Assembly (NCBI RefSeq): GCF_011578285.1
Contig: NZ_CP049916.1
Location: 1,240,001 to 1,304,000 of the forward strand
Length of the DNA: 64,000 nucleotides
Source of the DNA: Acinetobacter lanii
GTDB taxonomy: Bacteria > Pseudomonadota > Gammaproteobacteria > Pseudomonadales > Moraxellaceae
Direction of reading: 5' to 3'
Notes under the pieces: generated by a model
The model's input: the letters and a program-made list of their open reading frames with translations, nothing else
The model's database searches: none
Told to the model about the DNA's origin: nothing
In this document: piece by piece, positions 35,523-44,027 of the stretch
Layout of the letters: every line of letters begins with the position of its first letter
Position numbering within the stretch: the stretch's first letter is position 1
Position numbers and translations under genes: made by a program

Positions 35523-35562
35523 CATCTCAAACTGCGTGTATTAGAACACAGAATTTGAGATG
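35523..35562. repeat. Imperfect 40-bp inverted repeat
   Basis: CATCTCAAA and TTTGAGATG arms, with inner GTGT / ACAC pairing, lie just past the mro stop codon. Possible 3' UTR structure or fragment of a palindromic repeat. Confidence 0.5.
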
Positions 35563-35592
35563 AAGCACGCCTTATGCAATCAATCCGCAGAA

Positions 35593-36732
35593 TTATTTGT
35601 TCACACCAAATTTATACACAGTGGTTGCTTGGAAGGTTTGACCTTTTTTCAGCACAGTCGATGGGAATGACGGTTGATTTGGTGAATCTGGGAAATGTTC
35701 CGCTTCTAAAGCAAAGGCTTCAGTTTGACGATATGCCTTACCTGATGTGCCGACCACGCTGCCATCTAAGAAGTTAGAGGTATAGAACTGTACGCCCGGT
35801 TCAGTGGTATGGACTTCTAAGGTACGACCTGATTCAGGGTCAAGGGCTTTAACCGCCAATTTTGGTTGTTTCGATTTCGCATCATAGTTGTCCAATACCC
35901 AGTTATGGTCATAGCCATGGGCCATCACCATTTGTGGATGGTTGTTACGCAGCTGCTGTCCAATTGGCGTCATTTGACGTAAATCAAACGGTGTGCCTTC
36001 AACTGAAGCCAATTCACCTGTTGGAATAGAACCTGCATCAGTTGGGGTATATTTAGACGCTAAGATTTGAATTTGTTGTTTCTCAACTGAGCCTGAACCT
36101 TCGCCGGCCAAGTTGAAGTAACTGTGATTGGTGAGGTTAACCACGGTGTCTTGATCTGTAGTCGCTTTATATTCTGCGGTTAATTCATTTTGCTCATTGA
36201 GGCTGTAGACCACAGTGGTTTTTACATTGCCGGGAAAGCCATTTTGACCGTTTGGTGACAGGTAAGTCATTTCTACAGAAGCAGTATCACTGCCTTTTTT
36301 CTGTTTTAAAATTTTAGACTGCCACAAGTCCTGTGCATACGTCGAGGGACCACCGTGTAGAGTATTTTCACCATTGTTTAATGGTAGTTGGTATTGCTTA
36401 CCGTTTAAAGTGAACTGACCTTTAGCGATACGGTTGGCATAACGTCCAACGATTGCCCCAAAGTGCGGATCATTTTGAGTGGCATAGGCTTCAGCATTAG
36501 GCAAACCGAGTACCACATTCGCCATTTGACCTTTCGCATCAGGCACATTGATTTCACGGATTGCACCGGCAATATCCAAAATCTTAACTGTCATGCCATT
36601 GTTGTTTTTAAAGGTATATTCAGTAACCGTTTGACCTGCCGCAGTTTTACCATACGGTTCAGCAGTCACTGTTGCTGCAGATACCGCTTGAATACTGAGT
36701 GCAAGGAGGGAGAGGGCAAGTAAATATTTCAT
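35593..36732 (-). CDS. mro: Secreted aldose 1-epimerase (mutarotase)
   Basis: A 379-residue aldose 1-epimerase with a signal peptide (about residues 1-23, IQAVSAATV). It interconverts alpha and beta anomers of aldoses in the periplasm or medium. The catalytic region shows the substrate Arg in GRYANRIAKGQF, a histidine in NNGENTLHGG, and NLTNHSYFNL with the catalytic His; the catalytic Glu is in FALEAEHFPDSPN. It strongly resembles the exported mutarotase Mro of A. calcoaceticus. A TTG four codons upstream is less likely than the ATG at 36732. The periplasmic location fits glucose oxidation by PQQ-dependent dehydrogenase in this genus. Confidence 0.92.
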   Translation of the reverse strand: MKYLLALSLLALSIQAVSAATVTAEPYGKTAAGQTVTEYTFKNNNGMTVKILDIAGAIREINVPDAKGQMANVVLGLPNAEAYATQNDPHFGAIVGRYANRIAKGQFTLNGKQYQLPLNNGENTLHGGPSTYAQDLWQSKILKQKKGSDTASVEMTYLSPNGQNGFPGNVKTTVVYSLNEQNELTAEYKATTDQDTVVNLTNHSYFNLAGEGSGSVEKQQIQILASKYTPTDAGSIPTGELASVEGTPFDLRQMTPIGQQLRNNHPQMVMAHGYDHNWVLDNYDAKSKQPKLAVKALDPESGRTLEVHTTEPGVQFYTSNFLDGSVVGTSGKAYRQTEAFALEAEHFPDSPNQPSFPSTVLKKGQTFQATTVYKFGVNK

Positions 36733-36825
36733 CAGTTTATCCAAAATTTATTCGTGAGTAATAAGGGAGAGAGGATATGTGATATAGCTTATGCTTCTCC
36801 ATTCTAAATTTTAACGCGACGTTGG

Positions 36826-36890
36826 TATAATCATTCAGGCAAGAAACTGTTGCGAGCGGTTTAAATGTGAGGGTTTTAAACCCTTTTGAT
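36826..36890 (+). ncRNA. Candidate short transcript: TATAAT box then terminator-like hairpin
   Basis: TATAAT at 36826-36831, then about 45 bases later GGGTTT / AAACCC followed by TTTT (near 36871-36889). The arrangement would produce an RNA of roughly 50 nucleotides. The -35 region is not recognisable, so this is speculative. Confidence 0.25.
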
Positions 36891-37171
36891 CTGAACCACT
36901 AAGCCCAAAATTAGGTGGGAATACGATCACCATCCTAACATGCAGCCCAAGAAATCTATTTTAATTAAAGTACCTGTTTCAAACTTTAAATCTCATTCCT
37001 TTTTTATATCACAATCACTTAGATAGCAATACGAAACGTATTTAAAGCCTAGAGTGTCAAAACAGCCATCATTCAACCTTATAAGTGCTTTTAAGTTTAA
37101 AAATGCTCAACGACTAAAGTTTCACCATTTAAAATGCAGCATGAAACATAGTCATGACTTCAATGCTATAG

Positions 37172-37184
37172 TGAATTTTATTCA
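37172..37184 (+). promoter_or_regulatory. MetR-type operator upstream of metR
   Basis: TGAATTTTATTCA, a perfect match to the published MetR consensus TGAA-N5-TTCA, 59 bases before the metR ATG. Consistent with autoregulation. Confidence 0.6.
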
Positions 37185-37242
37185 TTATTTATTCTGTTTG
37201 TACATTCATTAGATGTATTAGACGCGCTGTGGACTTTCATAC

Positions 37243-38163
37243 ATGTTAGAAATACGACATCTAAAAACGCTCACCGCATTGCGTGAGCATGGCTCATTGG
37301 TTGCTGCAGCCGGTGACTTATGCTTAACCCCTTCGGCAATTTCTCATCAGCTTAAAGAATTAGACCATTGGTATGGCGTTGAAGTGGTTAATCGTCGTAG
37401 TCGTCCTGTGACTTTTTCCAACGTGGGACAGCGCTTACTCAAACTTGCAGATGATGTGTTACCGCAAATTCAAATTGCGCAAAGTGATATTACCCGTATC
37501 GTGCATGGGCAAACAGGACGGATTGTATTTTCATCAGAATGCCACAGTTGCTTTGATTGGTTAATGCCTTTGTTGAATCAATACCGTTCACAATATCCGG
37601 ATGTGGATCTCGACTTTGCTTCGGGCTTTGAATCCAATCCGCATGAATTATTGCAAAGTGGTGAATTTGATTTACTGATCACTGCTGACCCCATTGCGCT
37701 TAAAGGCATCGAATATTTCCCGATTTTTGAATATGAATCACGTTTGGTGTTGTCCAACACCCACCCATTGGTTCGTGCTGAAAATATCAGCGTGCAAGAT
37801 CTGGCTGAACAGACCCTCATTACTTATCCGGTAGATAAGCACCGTTTAGACATCATGGCGAAATTGTTTATTCCAGCCAATATTATGCCCAAAGCCATAC
37901 GTAATACCGATCTGACTCAAATGTTGATTCAATTGGTGGCCAGTGGGCGAGGGATTGCCGCATTGCCAGATTGGGTGGTGAATGAATATGAACAAAAAGG
38001 GTGGGTCACCTCACGCCGTCTAGCATGTGTGTCTGCTCAAGGTTTAAGACGAACGTTATATGCAGGGTTTAGAAGCGATGAAAAAGAGAAAAGCTATTTT
38101 GAAGGTTTTTTAAAGCATTTGTATAAATTTTCGAGCAAACGTCACAGTTATTATGCGGATTAA
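37243..38163 (+). CDS. metR: LysR-family regulator MetR
   Basis: A 306-residue LTTR that aligns closely with E. coli MetR. The HTH segment is IRHLKTLTALREHGSLVAAAGDLCLTPSAISHQLKEL. The effector domain has the characteristic SSECHSCFDWLMPLL, DLLITADPI and GRGIAALPDWVV segments. MetR activates methionine and homocysteine-related genes with homocysteine as co-regulator. The upstream TGAA-N5-TTCA site supports autoregulation. No met gene is adjacent in the window. Confidence 0.88.
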   Translation: MLEIRHLKTLTALREHGSLVAAAGDLCLTPSAISHQLKELDHWYGVEVVNRRSRPVTFSNVGQRLLKLADDVLPQIQIAQSDITRIVHGQTGRIVFSSECHSCFDWLMPLLNQYRSQYPDVDLDFASGFESNPHELLQSGEFDLLITADPIALKGIEYFPIFEYESRLVLSNTHPLVRAENISVQDLAEQTLITYPVDKHRLDIMAKLFIPANIMPKAIRNTDLTQMLIQLVASGRGIAALPDWVVNEYEQKGWVTSRRLACVSAQGLRRTLYAGFRSDEKEKSYFEGFLKHLYKFSSKRHSYYAD

Positions 38164-38266
38164 TCCGTTTTAAACAGCGTGAAATACTCAGTCCTCTTTC
38201 AATGGGTTTGTTGGATAGCGTGAAGCATGGCTTGAAGCAAACCAAGATTAACTTTTTTTGACCAAG

Positions 38267-38297
38267 AAAATGGAATGTCTAAGGATATTCCATTTTT
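38267..38297 (+). terminator. Terminator of metR
   Basis: AAAATGGAAT / ATTCCATTTT arms with a 9-base loop and a T-run. Confidence 0.7.
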
Positions 38298-38413
38298 TAG
38301 GGAAAATATGCTGTTGTTTTAAAGCTAAATATTGATTGGTTTTAAGTCTAATGAGACTGGGTAAAAATGAATGCGAATACTTTTTTCTGTGTGCTGTCTG
38401 TATTTTGATTAGT

Positions 38414-38432
38414 GTGTAATGCAATGTTACAC
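38414..38432. promoter_or_regulatory. Dyad GTGTAA-N7-TTACAC, possible operator
   Basis: A perfect inverted repeat of 6 bp per arm, 132 bases upstream of the MscS-like start. The binding protein is unknown. Confidence 0.3.
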
Positions 38433-38563
38433 GAGTGATGATTAAATAAACGCATTGGTTAAAAAATAGCAAAACAGTCTCTTGATTCATTTTTTTAATG
38501 GCGATTGATCGCTTTTGGGTCTTAAACTAAGGTCTTGTTTCTGGCGTAAAGCACTCGTGGTAG

Positions 38564-39799
38564 ATGAAAGATTTAGATTTTATGGCCTCTATTAAAGATT
38601 GGGCGGATCAGTTTCCTTGGCTGGAAATGGCAACGTCGCTCAGTATCCTTATTTGTGTCGCAGTATTGGCAAACTTTATTGCAAAGCAAGTGGTGGTGCG
38701 TGGCATACGTGCACTATTAAAGAAAATGCCATTTATCAATAATGACATTGCATCGCAATATAGTGTCATTCAACTGATTTCAAATGTTGTACCGGCAGTT
38801 GTGATTCTAAATGGTATTAAAACCGTCCCATATTTAAGTACAGGCAGTGTCACTTTTATTCAGATGTTGGCGCAATCCTTTATTTTTATTACGATTGCAC
38901 GTGCCATTTCTGAATTTTTGAATATTTTTCATGTGGTATATCAATCTAAGCCCAGCTCTAAAAATAAACCAATCAAAGGTTATTTACAGCTGATCAAACT
39001 GATTGTATCCATCATTTGTGGCTTGTTAATCCTCGCGACCTTTTTAAAGAAAGATATTTTTACTTTATTGGCAGGCTTCGGTGCCATGGCAGCCGTATTG
39101 ATGTTGGTGTTCCAAAACACCATCCTCTCATTGGTGGCCTCAGTTCAGATTTCTTCTTATGACATGGTTCGTATTGGCGATTGGATTGAAATGCCAACCC
39201 TAAACGCCAATGGTGATGTGATTGATATGTCATTACATACCATTACGGTACAAAACTTTGATAAAACCTTAACCACGATTCCGACCAATAAATTGGTCAC
39301 CGATAGTTTTAAAAACTGGCGAGGAATGCGTGAAGTTGGCTGTCGCCGAATTTTACGCTCAGTCATTGTTGATCAAAATACCATTGGATTTTTAGCGAAA
39401 CCCAAACTTCAAGAGTTGGAAAAATATTTACCGGAAGATCAGCGCATTAGTCAGGATCCTGCACAGTTTGATACCACCAATCCTTATCGTTTAACCAACT
39501 ACGGCTTATTCCGTAAATATGTAGTGGCGTATTTAAAAAATCACCCAAACATTGCACATAACCAAACAACGATTGTACGTCACGCACAACCGACTGCAGA
39601 AGGCTTGCCATTAGAATTGTATTGCTATGCAGCCACTACAGTTTGGGTTGATTATGAAAATATTCAGTGTGAAATCATTGAGCATTTAATTGCGATGTCG
39701 AATAAGTTCGATTTGAAGATCTATCAATCTGCATCTGCGGATGACATTCGTCATGCGGTTCAGCAAGCGGGTCTGCAAAATCAGCATGATTACGTTTAA
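38564..39799 (+). CDS. MscS-family mechanosensitive channel (YbdG-like)
   Basis: A 411-residue membrane protein with about five N-terminal TM helices and an MscS core. The pore helix region is LLAGFGAMAAVLMLVFQNTILSLVASVQIS (about 165-200), followed by the beta domain (YDMVRIGDWIEMPTLNANGDVIDMSLHTITVQNFDKTLTTIPTNKL) with the GxV/x-N-FD signature. Length and the YDMVRIGDWIEM block match YbdG-like miniconductance channels, which open on hypo-osmotic shock. The start could also be the ATG at 38582. Confidence 0.87.
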   Translation: MKDLDFMASIKDWADQFPWLEMATSLSILICVAVLANFIAKQVVVRGIRALLKKMPFINNDIASQYSVIQLISNVVPAVVILNGIKTVPYLSTGSVTFIQMLAQSFIFITIARAISEFLNIFHVVYQSKPSSKNKPIKGYLQLIKLIVSIICGLLILATFLKKDIFTLLAGFGAMAAVLMLVFQNTILSLVASVQISSYDMVRIGDWIEMPTLNANGDVIDMSLHTITVQNFDKTLTTIPTNKLVTDSFKNWRGMREVGCRRILRSVIVDQNTIGFLAKPKLQELEKYLPEDQRISQDPAQFDTTNPYRLTNYGLFRKYVVAYLKNHPNIAHNQTTIVRHAQPTAEGLPLELYCYAATTVWVDYENIQCEIIEHLIAMSNKFDLKIYQSASADDIRHAVQQAGLQNQHDYV

Positions 39800-39869
39800 A
39801 CATTGGAATTGATTTGAGTCTGTATCAAATACAATTGATCGTGAATTGAAACAGATTCAAAGCTTGATA

Positions 39870-39899
39870 AAAAACCTCTCCAATAGGAGAGGTTTTTTT
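39870..39899. terminator. Bidirectional terminator
   Basis: AACCTCTCC / GGAGAGGTT with a 4-base loop, A6 before and T7 after. It lies between the convergent mscS-like and DUF441 genes. Confidence 0.88.
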
Positions 39900-39953
39900 A
39901 TCTTTTTATTTTGTGCTAAATAGTGGGAGTGAAGAATGTGCTTGATCAGCCTT

Positions 39954-40406
39954 TTAAGAAGAGCCAATAATTAAAGACAACAAGCCTGCTGCAATCAGCG
40001 GGCCCACAGGGACACCACGCAGCAGTGCAACACCTGCCACAGTGCCAATTAAAAGTCCTGCAACCACATTGGGTTGATTGGCCATTAAGGTCACACCCCG
40101 ACCACCTAGCCATGCCACGAATAATCCAATTGCCACAGCGACCAAAGATTTCCAGCTCATAAAGGATTTTAAGATGTCATTGCCTGCAATTGCACCACTG
40201 GCGATCGGCGTCAGTACCCCGATGGTTAAAATAATAATCCCAATATTTAATCCATGTTGTTGCAACAGAGGGAAATAGGCGCTGAGCGGAGTAATTCTAA
40301 AGATGATCAGCACTGCTGCTGCAATGGTGACTGCTGTATTATGACTAAAAATGCCACATGCCAAAAGAATGATCAGTACGATCAAATTAAGATCTAAATG
40401 TGACAT
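39954..40406 (-). CDS. DUF441/YeaL-family membrane protein
   Basis: A 150-residue integral membrane protein with four hydrophobic segments. The family signature is visible in [39 protein letters not shown] and [39 protein letters not shown], the typical DUF441 (YeaL) pattern. No function is established for the family. It is a single gene converging on the mscS-like gene. Confidence 0.85.
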   Translation of the reverse strand: MSHLDLNLIVLIILLACGIFSHNTAVTIAAAVLIIFRITPLSAYFPLLQQHGLNIGIIILTIGVLTPIASGAIAGNDILKSFMSWKSLVAVAIGLFVAWLGGRGVTLMANQPNVVAGLLIGTVAGVALLRGVPVGPLIAAGLLSLIIGSS

Positions 40407-40595
40407 AAACCTGTTCCATGACTTACTTAATAAAGGGCTTGCTCGATATAATAGTTTAACTGATTCAATGCTAAAGTGCTGTACAGTTGCTTTTGCGACT
40501 TTTCAACTTGCTATTTGAGCTTGCTATGAAGAGCTGCTCAACCTTAACTTTATGCAGAATCATTTTTATTTCTTTTACTTATTGTTAGGCACGTT

Positions 40596-41333
40596 ATGAA
40601 TCTCGAAAAAATGTTGCAGTCCCAAGGTTTTGGTTCACGCAAAAACTGTCAACAGTTAATAAAAAATGGGGCAGTGCAGATTCAGGGCGAGGTGGTGACT
40701 GAACCTAAATTTAAGTTAAATTTAAATGAACTTGAATATTCGGTGTACGGTAAGTCATATCAATATCGTGAAAAGGTCTATATTGCGTTAAACAAGCCCG
40801 CAGGTTATGAATGCTCACATCAAGCAACGCATCATTTTAGTGTGTTTGAATTGTTCGATGATGTGTTGCTTGATCGCGGTTTACAGTGTGTAGGTCGACT
40901 TGATCAGGACACGACCGGGTTGTTATTACTCACCGATGATGGTCAGTTCTTGCAAGCGCTCACCCATCCGAAAAAGCATGTGCCTAAAGTGTATCGTATG
41001 CACACTGCAGACCCTGTTAACGATGAGCAATTAAAACAACTTGAACAGGGTGTGGAATTACACAATGAATCAGGTACCTTTGCCGCAACCAATGTGGAGC
41101 GACTGGCTGAACATGAATTACAAATGGCGATTCATCAAGGGGTCTATCATCAGGTAAAACGTATGTTGGCGGCAGTCGGAAACAAAGTTGAATCCTTACA
41201 TCGTCAACAAATTGGACAACTTAAATTGCAAGATTTAGCTGAGGGTGAATGGATGTATTTGACTGAAACCCAAATCTGCGCAGCGAAAAATCAAATCAAC
41301 TCTGAAGTAGCGGGCGAAGTCATTGCCATTTAA
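40596..41333 (+). CDS. rsuA: 16S rRNA pseudouridine synthase RsuA-like
   Basis: A 245-residue pseudouridine synthase with an N-terminal S4 RNA-binding domain (MNLEKMLQSQGFGSRKNCQQLIKNGAVQIQGEVV) and the catalytic motif GRLDQDTTGLLLLTDDG holding the nucleophilic Asp. The C-terminal GVYHQVKRMLAAVGNKVESLHR block also fits RsuA, which makes pseudouridine 516 in 16S rRNA. RluE/RluB-type relatives share these motifs; the overall length fits RsuA best. Confidence 0.82.
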   Translation: MNLEKMLQSQGFGSRKNCQQLIKNGAVQIQGEVVTEPKFKLNLNELEYSVYGKSYQYREKVYIALNKPAGYECSHQATHHFSVFELFDDVLLDRGLQCVGRLDQDTTGLLLLTDDGQFLQALTHPKKHVPKVYRMHTADPVNDEQLKQLEQGVELHNESGTFAATNVERLAEHELQMAIHQGVYHQVKRMLAAVGNKVESLHRQQIGQLKLQDLAEGEWMYLTETQICAAKNQINSEVAGEVIAI

Positions 41334-41377
41334 GCAAAGCCAAATTTTTATGGGCTAGGCACGTATATCCAAAAGCT

Positions 41378-41413
41378 GCTTTTGGTGATATTGAATCAAT
41401 ATAAACCAAAAGC
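41378..41413. promoter_or_regulatory. Long hairpin between converging genes
   Basis: GCTTTTGGT pairs with ACCAAAAGC outside an inner ATATTG / CAATAT stem with an AAT loop. It may act as a bidirectional terminator, although the T-tract is weak. Confidence 0.5.
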
Positions 41414-41465
41414 ATTCTTAATTTTACGCTTATCTATCGATTCGCCATTACACCCATTCAAAAGT

Positions 41466-41906
41466 TTATAAAAAGCAATGATAGGTTTGGAACTCGTTGT
41501 CCTTCACAAAACCCATTTGCTCATACAATGCTTGAGAGTGATAATTGGTTTTTTGCGTCTCTAAACTGATACGAATCGCATTGTCATGTCGTGCAAATAA
41601 AATCGCAGTATCAATTAACTGTTTCGCTGAACCTTGCCGACGATAAATCGGGGTGACATAGACATCATCTAAAATGTAATAACTTGAACATGCAACCGAT
41701 GAAAAGCCTTTGTATAGCACCACAAATCCAGTAATTTGATCATCTTTAATGTGAATAAAAATCACACTTTCTTGATTGGAAAAACGTTGTTTGAGAAAGT
41801 TCAAAGACTGATTTGGGCTAGAAGATGCCCCATAGAATTGACGATATTCATCAAATAAGACAGATAATGTTTCTAAATCATCGGGCATTGCACGTCGGAC
41901 GATCAC
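41466..41906 (-). CDS. GNAT-family N-acetyltransferase
   Basis: A 146-residue GNAT enzyme. The acetyl-CoA pyrophosphate-binding loop is YRRQGSAKQL (about residues 97-106), preceded by the beta4 strand ILDDVYVTP. The C-terminal motif SQALYEQMGFVKDNEFQTYHCFL is typical. It could acetylate a small molecule or a protein; the substrate is unknown. It lies 113 bases downstream of a RelB/DinJ-type antitoxin gene on the same strand. GNAT toxins are known, but they usually pair with DUF1778 antitoxins, so a toxin role is not supported. Confidence 0.8.
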   Translation of the reverse strand: MIVRRAMPDDLETLSVLFDEYRQFYGASSSPNQSLNFLKQRFSNQESVIFIHIKDDQITGFVVLYKGFSSVACSSYYILDDVYVTPIYRRQGSAKQLIDTAILFARHDNAIRISLETQKTNYHSQALYEQMGFVKDNEFQTYHCFL

Positions 41907-42019
41907 AGTCTAGCTCCTTGCAGTTTTTATTGTATACAAGTGAGCTAAGCATAGATTGATGATTTATTGGAAAATAAAGTGTTTAAAATTGCGACACTGT
42001 TAACTTTTGTCAGTTATGC

Positions 42020-42325
42020 CTAGCTTTTGTCACTCTCGCCTAGCAGGGCATTGAGTTCAGCAAAGAAATCGTCATCGTCCATTTCACGATCTTGGGCTTG
42101 GTCGGATTGAGTTTGATCTTGTTTTAATTTTTTTAACTTCAGCAACTGTTCCATGTTAATGCTTTGGTTCTCAATCGCAAAAGGAATAGACTTGGTTAGC
42201 ACCACTTGTTTAAAAAACAAACGCACTGCTTGCGCCGGTGTAATCCCCAACTGTTTAAACACCGCAAAAGCATGTTTCTTTTCGAGTGAGTCAAGTCGGA
42301 CTTGATAAACTTCTGTTTTTCTCAT
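42020..42325 (-). CDS. RelB/DinJ-family antitoxin-like protein (no recognisable toxin partner)
   Basis: A 101-residue protein with an N-terminal ribbon-helix-helix typical of RelB/DinJ (VYQVRLDSLEKKHAFAVFKQLGITPAQAVRLFFKQVVLTKSIPF) and a flexible, acidic C-terminal tail (DREMDDDDFFAELNALLG), the part that normally wraps a RelE/YafQ toxin. No such toxin is encoded on either side. The ATG at 42325 is preferred to a TTG four codons upstream. It is an orphan antitoxin, or an adapted regulator. Confidence 0.75.
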   Translation of the reverse strand: MRKTEVYQVRLDSLEKKHAFAVFKQLGITPAQAVRLFFKQVVLTKSIPFAIENQSINMEQLLKLKKLKQDQTQSDQAQDREMDDDDFFAELNALLGESDKS

Positions 42326-42430
42326 GAATACAACCAAACGACTTATTGTTTAAGATGCTATTTTAATCAAACTCAACCAAAATTCAATGTTTTAACGATA
42401 AAATAGTGGTTGAGTGTCATTACAACGCAA

Positions 42431-43408
42431 TTATAGTGTCAATACTTGCTCAGAACAAAAATGCATGTCTTGCACCGTCACAGGATCTTTAAAGTCAATT
42501 TCTTTCGCAAGCAGTTGCAAAGGCGCACTAAAATCATCAGGTGCTTTATGCGTTACTTGCGGGTAGAACGGGTCGTTTTTAATGGGGATTTCGAGGTGAT
42601 TGAGATGAACACGCAGTTGGTGTTGCTTACCTGTAGATGGTTTGAGTTCATATAGCGCATAGGTCTGATTATGTTCTAACAGTTGAATATGCGTATGCGT
42701 ATTCGGCTGACCCTCATACACTTGCATCGTGTAGAAAGGATTACCTTTATCCATGCGCAAGTGCAAATCAAGCGGGAAATTTAAATCGCGACAGTAACCC
42801 GCAATGGCATGATAAATTTTTTGAACTCTACGTTCAGCAAATAACTGCTGATACGCCCCTCGAGTTTCAACACGCTTTGAAAAAAGCACCACTCCAGCGG
42901 TTTCCCGATCTAAACGATGAATCGGTGTAAGTTCAGCATTACCTGTACTTTTCTTTAAACGAACCAATAAAGTTTCTTGTACATATTGTCCAGTTGGACT
43001 CATGGTTAAAAAGTGAGGCTTGTCGACCACCAGCAGATCATCATTTTCAAACAGAATTTTTTCTCGAAAAGGCACATGAATCTCATGGGCCAAAAACCGA
43101 TAATAAAATAGATGTTGATTGGGGTGGTAACTGGAGTAAAGGCTGAGTTTTTGTCCGGATGAATCGAGAATCAAACCATCTTCAAAGCGTTGTTGCCATT
43201 CAAGTTTATCAATATGTTTGAAATGCTCAGATAAATATTCAAAAACGCTGTTTGGACATGGTTCACAATGGGGCAAAAACACTTTACTTGCCCCGACACC
43301 ATCGATCATGGGCGGTTGAAAGCCTTGTATATTTGAGGAGTGATGCGTGTGATCTGATGCAGTGGATTCTGGGATGCGCGCAGTTTTTTGAAGAGAATGT
43401 TTAGACAT
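42431..43408 (-). CDS. RluA-family pseudouridine synthase
   Basis: A 325-residue protein whose catalytic block is HRLDRETAGVVLFSKR (about residues 160-176; the Asp is the nucleophile). The preceding substrate-binding segment is ILFENDDLLVVDKPHFLTMSP, and YELKPSTGKQHQLRVHLNHLEIPI follows. No S4 domain is present, like the RluA-type enzymes that modify 23S rRNA or tRNA. An extra N-terminal stretch of about 90 residues is not typical. The start at 43408 was chosen over the more upstream ATG 43501, which lacks a ribosome-binding site. Confidence 0.82.
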   Translation of the reverse strand: MSKHSLQKTARIPESTASDHTHHSSNIQGFQPPMIDGVGASKVFLPHCEPCPNSVFEYLSEHFKHIDKLEWQQRFEDGLILDSSGQKLSLYSSYHPNQHLFYYRFLAHEIHVPFREKILFENDDLLVVDKPHFLTMSPTGQYVQETLLVRLKKSTGNAELTPIHRLDRETAGVVLFSKRVETRGAYQQLFAERRVQKIYHAIAGYCRDLNFPLDLHLRMDKGNPFYTMQVYEGQPNTHTHIQLLEHNQTYALYELKPSTGKQHQLRVHLNHLEIPIKNDPFYPQVTHKAPDDFSAPLQLLAKEIDFKDPVTVQDMHFCSEQVLTL

Positions 43409-43550
43409 GAAGGCCAAGTTTGAAACAGTGCATGAATGAAATATATTTGAGCAGTCTTCAATGAAAATGCCGTTCAACATAAGCGCGACATAGGTTTTCA
43501 TCTATGGCAATGGTATCATAGTCCTTCGTTTGAATCATGTTGTGAGAGTT

Positions 43551-44024
43551 ATGCAGTATTCATTTCAACTCAATTTGAATAATGAACAGGATACCCAAAA
43601 ATTAGCGACATTTTTGGGGCAACATATTGCACAGGGCGTGATTTATCTGATCGGGGACTTAGGTGCGGGTAAAACGACCTTGACCCGTTATTGGTTGCAG
43701 AACTTAGGTCATCAAGGCGCCGTGAAAAGCCCGACTTACACCTTGGTTGAACCTTATAAAATCCAAGGTAAAGATGTATTTCACTTTGACTTATATCGCT
43801 TAAATGATCCTTATGAGCTTGAGTTAATGGGGATTCGTGATTATTTAGACATTGAAAACGCATTATTCTTATTTGAATGGCCATCGAAAGGTGGCGATGA
43901 AATTCCGCAAGCGAATGTGGTCATCAATATTGAAAAATCTGAACAAGATGATGTCCGTCAGGTGACATTGAATTTTGATTTATCCAGCTTTAACACCGCT
44001 TTAGAACAGTATTACCAAGGTTAA
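43551..44024 (+). CDS. tsaE: tRNA threonylcarbamoyladenosine ATPase TsaE
   Basis: TsaE, 157 residues, a P-loop ATPase that works with TsaB/TsaD to make t6A37 in tRNA. Walker A is GDLGAGKTT (about residues 36-44), and the conserved [10 protein letters not shown] and HFDLYRL are diagnostic. The ATG at 43551 is the family-typical start; a longer TTG frame is unlikely. mutL begins 3 bases after the stop, giving the order tsaE-mutL-miaA-hfq. Confidence 0.93.
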   Translation: MQYSFQLNLNNEQDTQKLATFLGQHIAQGVIYLIGDLGAGKTTLTRYWLQNLGHQGAVKSPTYTLVEPYKIQGKDVFHFDLYRLNDPYELELMGIRDYLDIENALFLFEWPSKGGDEIPQANVVINIEKSEQDDVRQVTLNFDLSSFNTALEQYYQG

Positions 44025-44027
44025 TCT

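Larger units (their letters stand above)
36733..37242. other. 510-base intergenic region with structure, between mro and metR
   Basis: No gene is seen. It contains a TATAAT box, a GGGTTTTAAACCC hairpin followed by T4, further pairing segments and a MetR-type operator, listed separately. Confidence 0.6.
38164..38563. other. Intergenic region between metR and the MscS-like gene
   Basis: About 400 bases without a plausible gene. It includes the metR terminator (38267-38297) and a perfect 6-bp dyad GTGTAA/TTACAC at 38414-38432. Confidence 0.5.

Noticed and set aside
36826..36960. 6S RNA or a riboswitch between mro and metR
   Set aside because: Order of paired segments and length do not match 6S RNA, and no TPP, cobalamin or SAM core could be assigned. 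Kept only as an unassigned candidate RNA.
41466..41906. GNAT enzyme as a TacT/AtaT-type toxin
   Set aside because: The neighbouring antitoxin is RelB/DinJ-type rather than DUF1778, the genes are 113 bases apart, and the GNAT sequence looks like an ordinary acetyltransferase.
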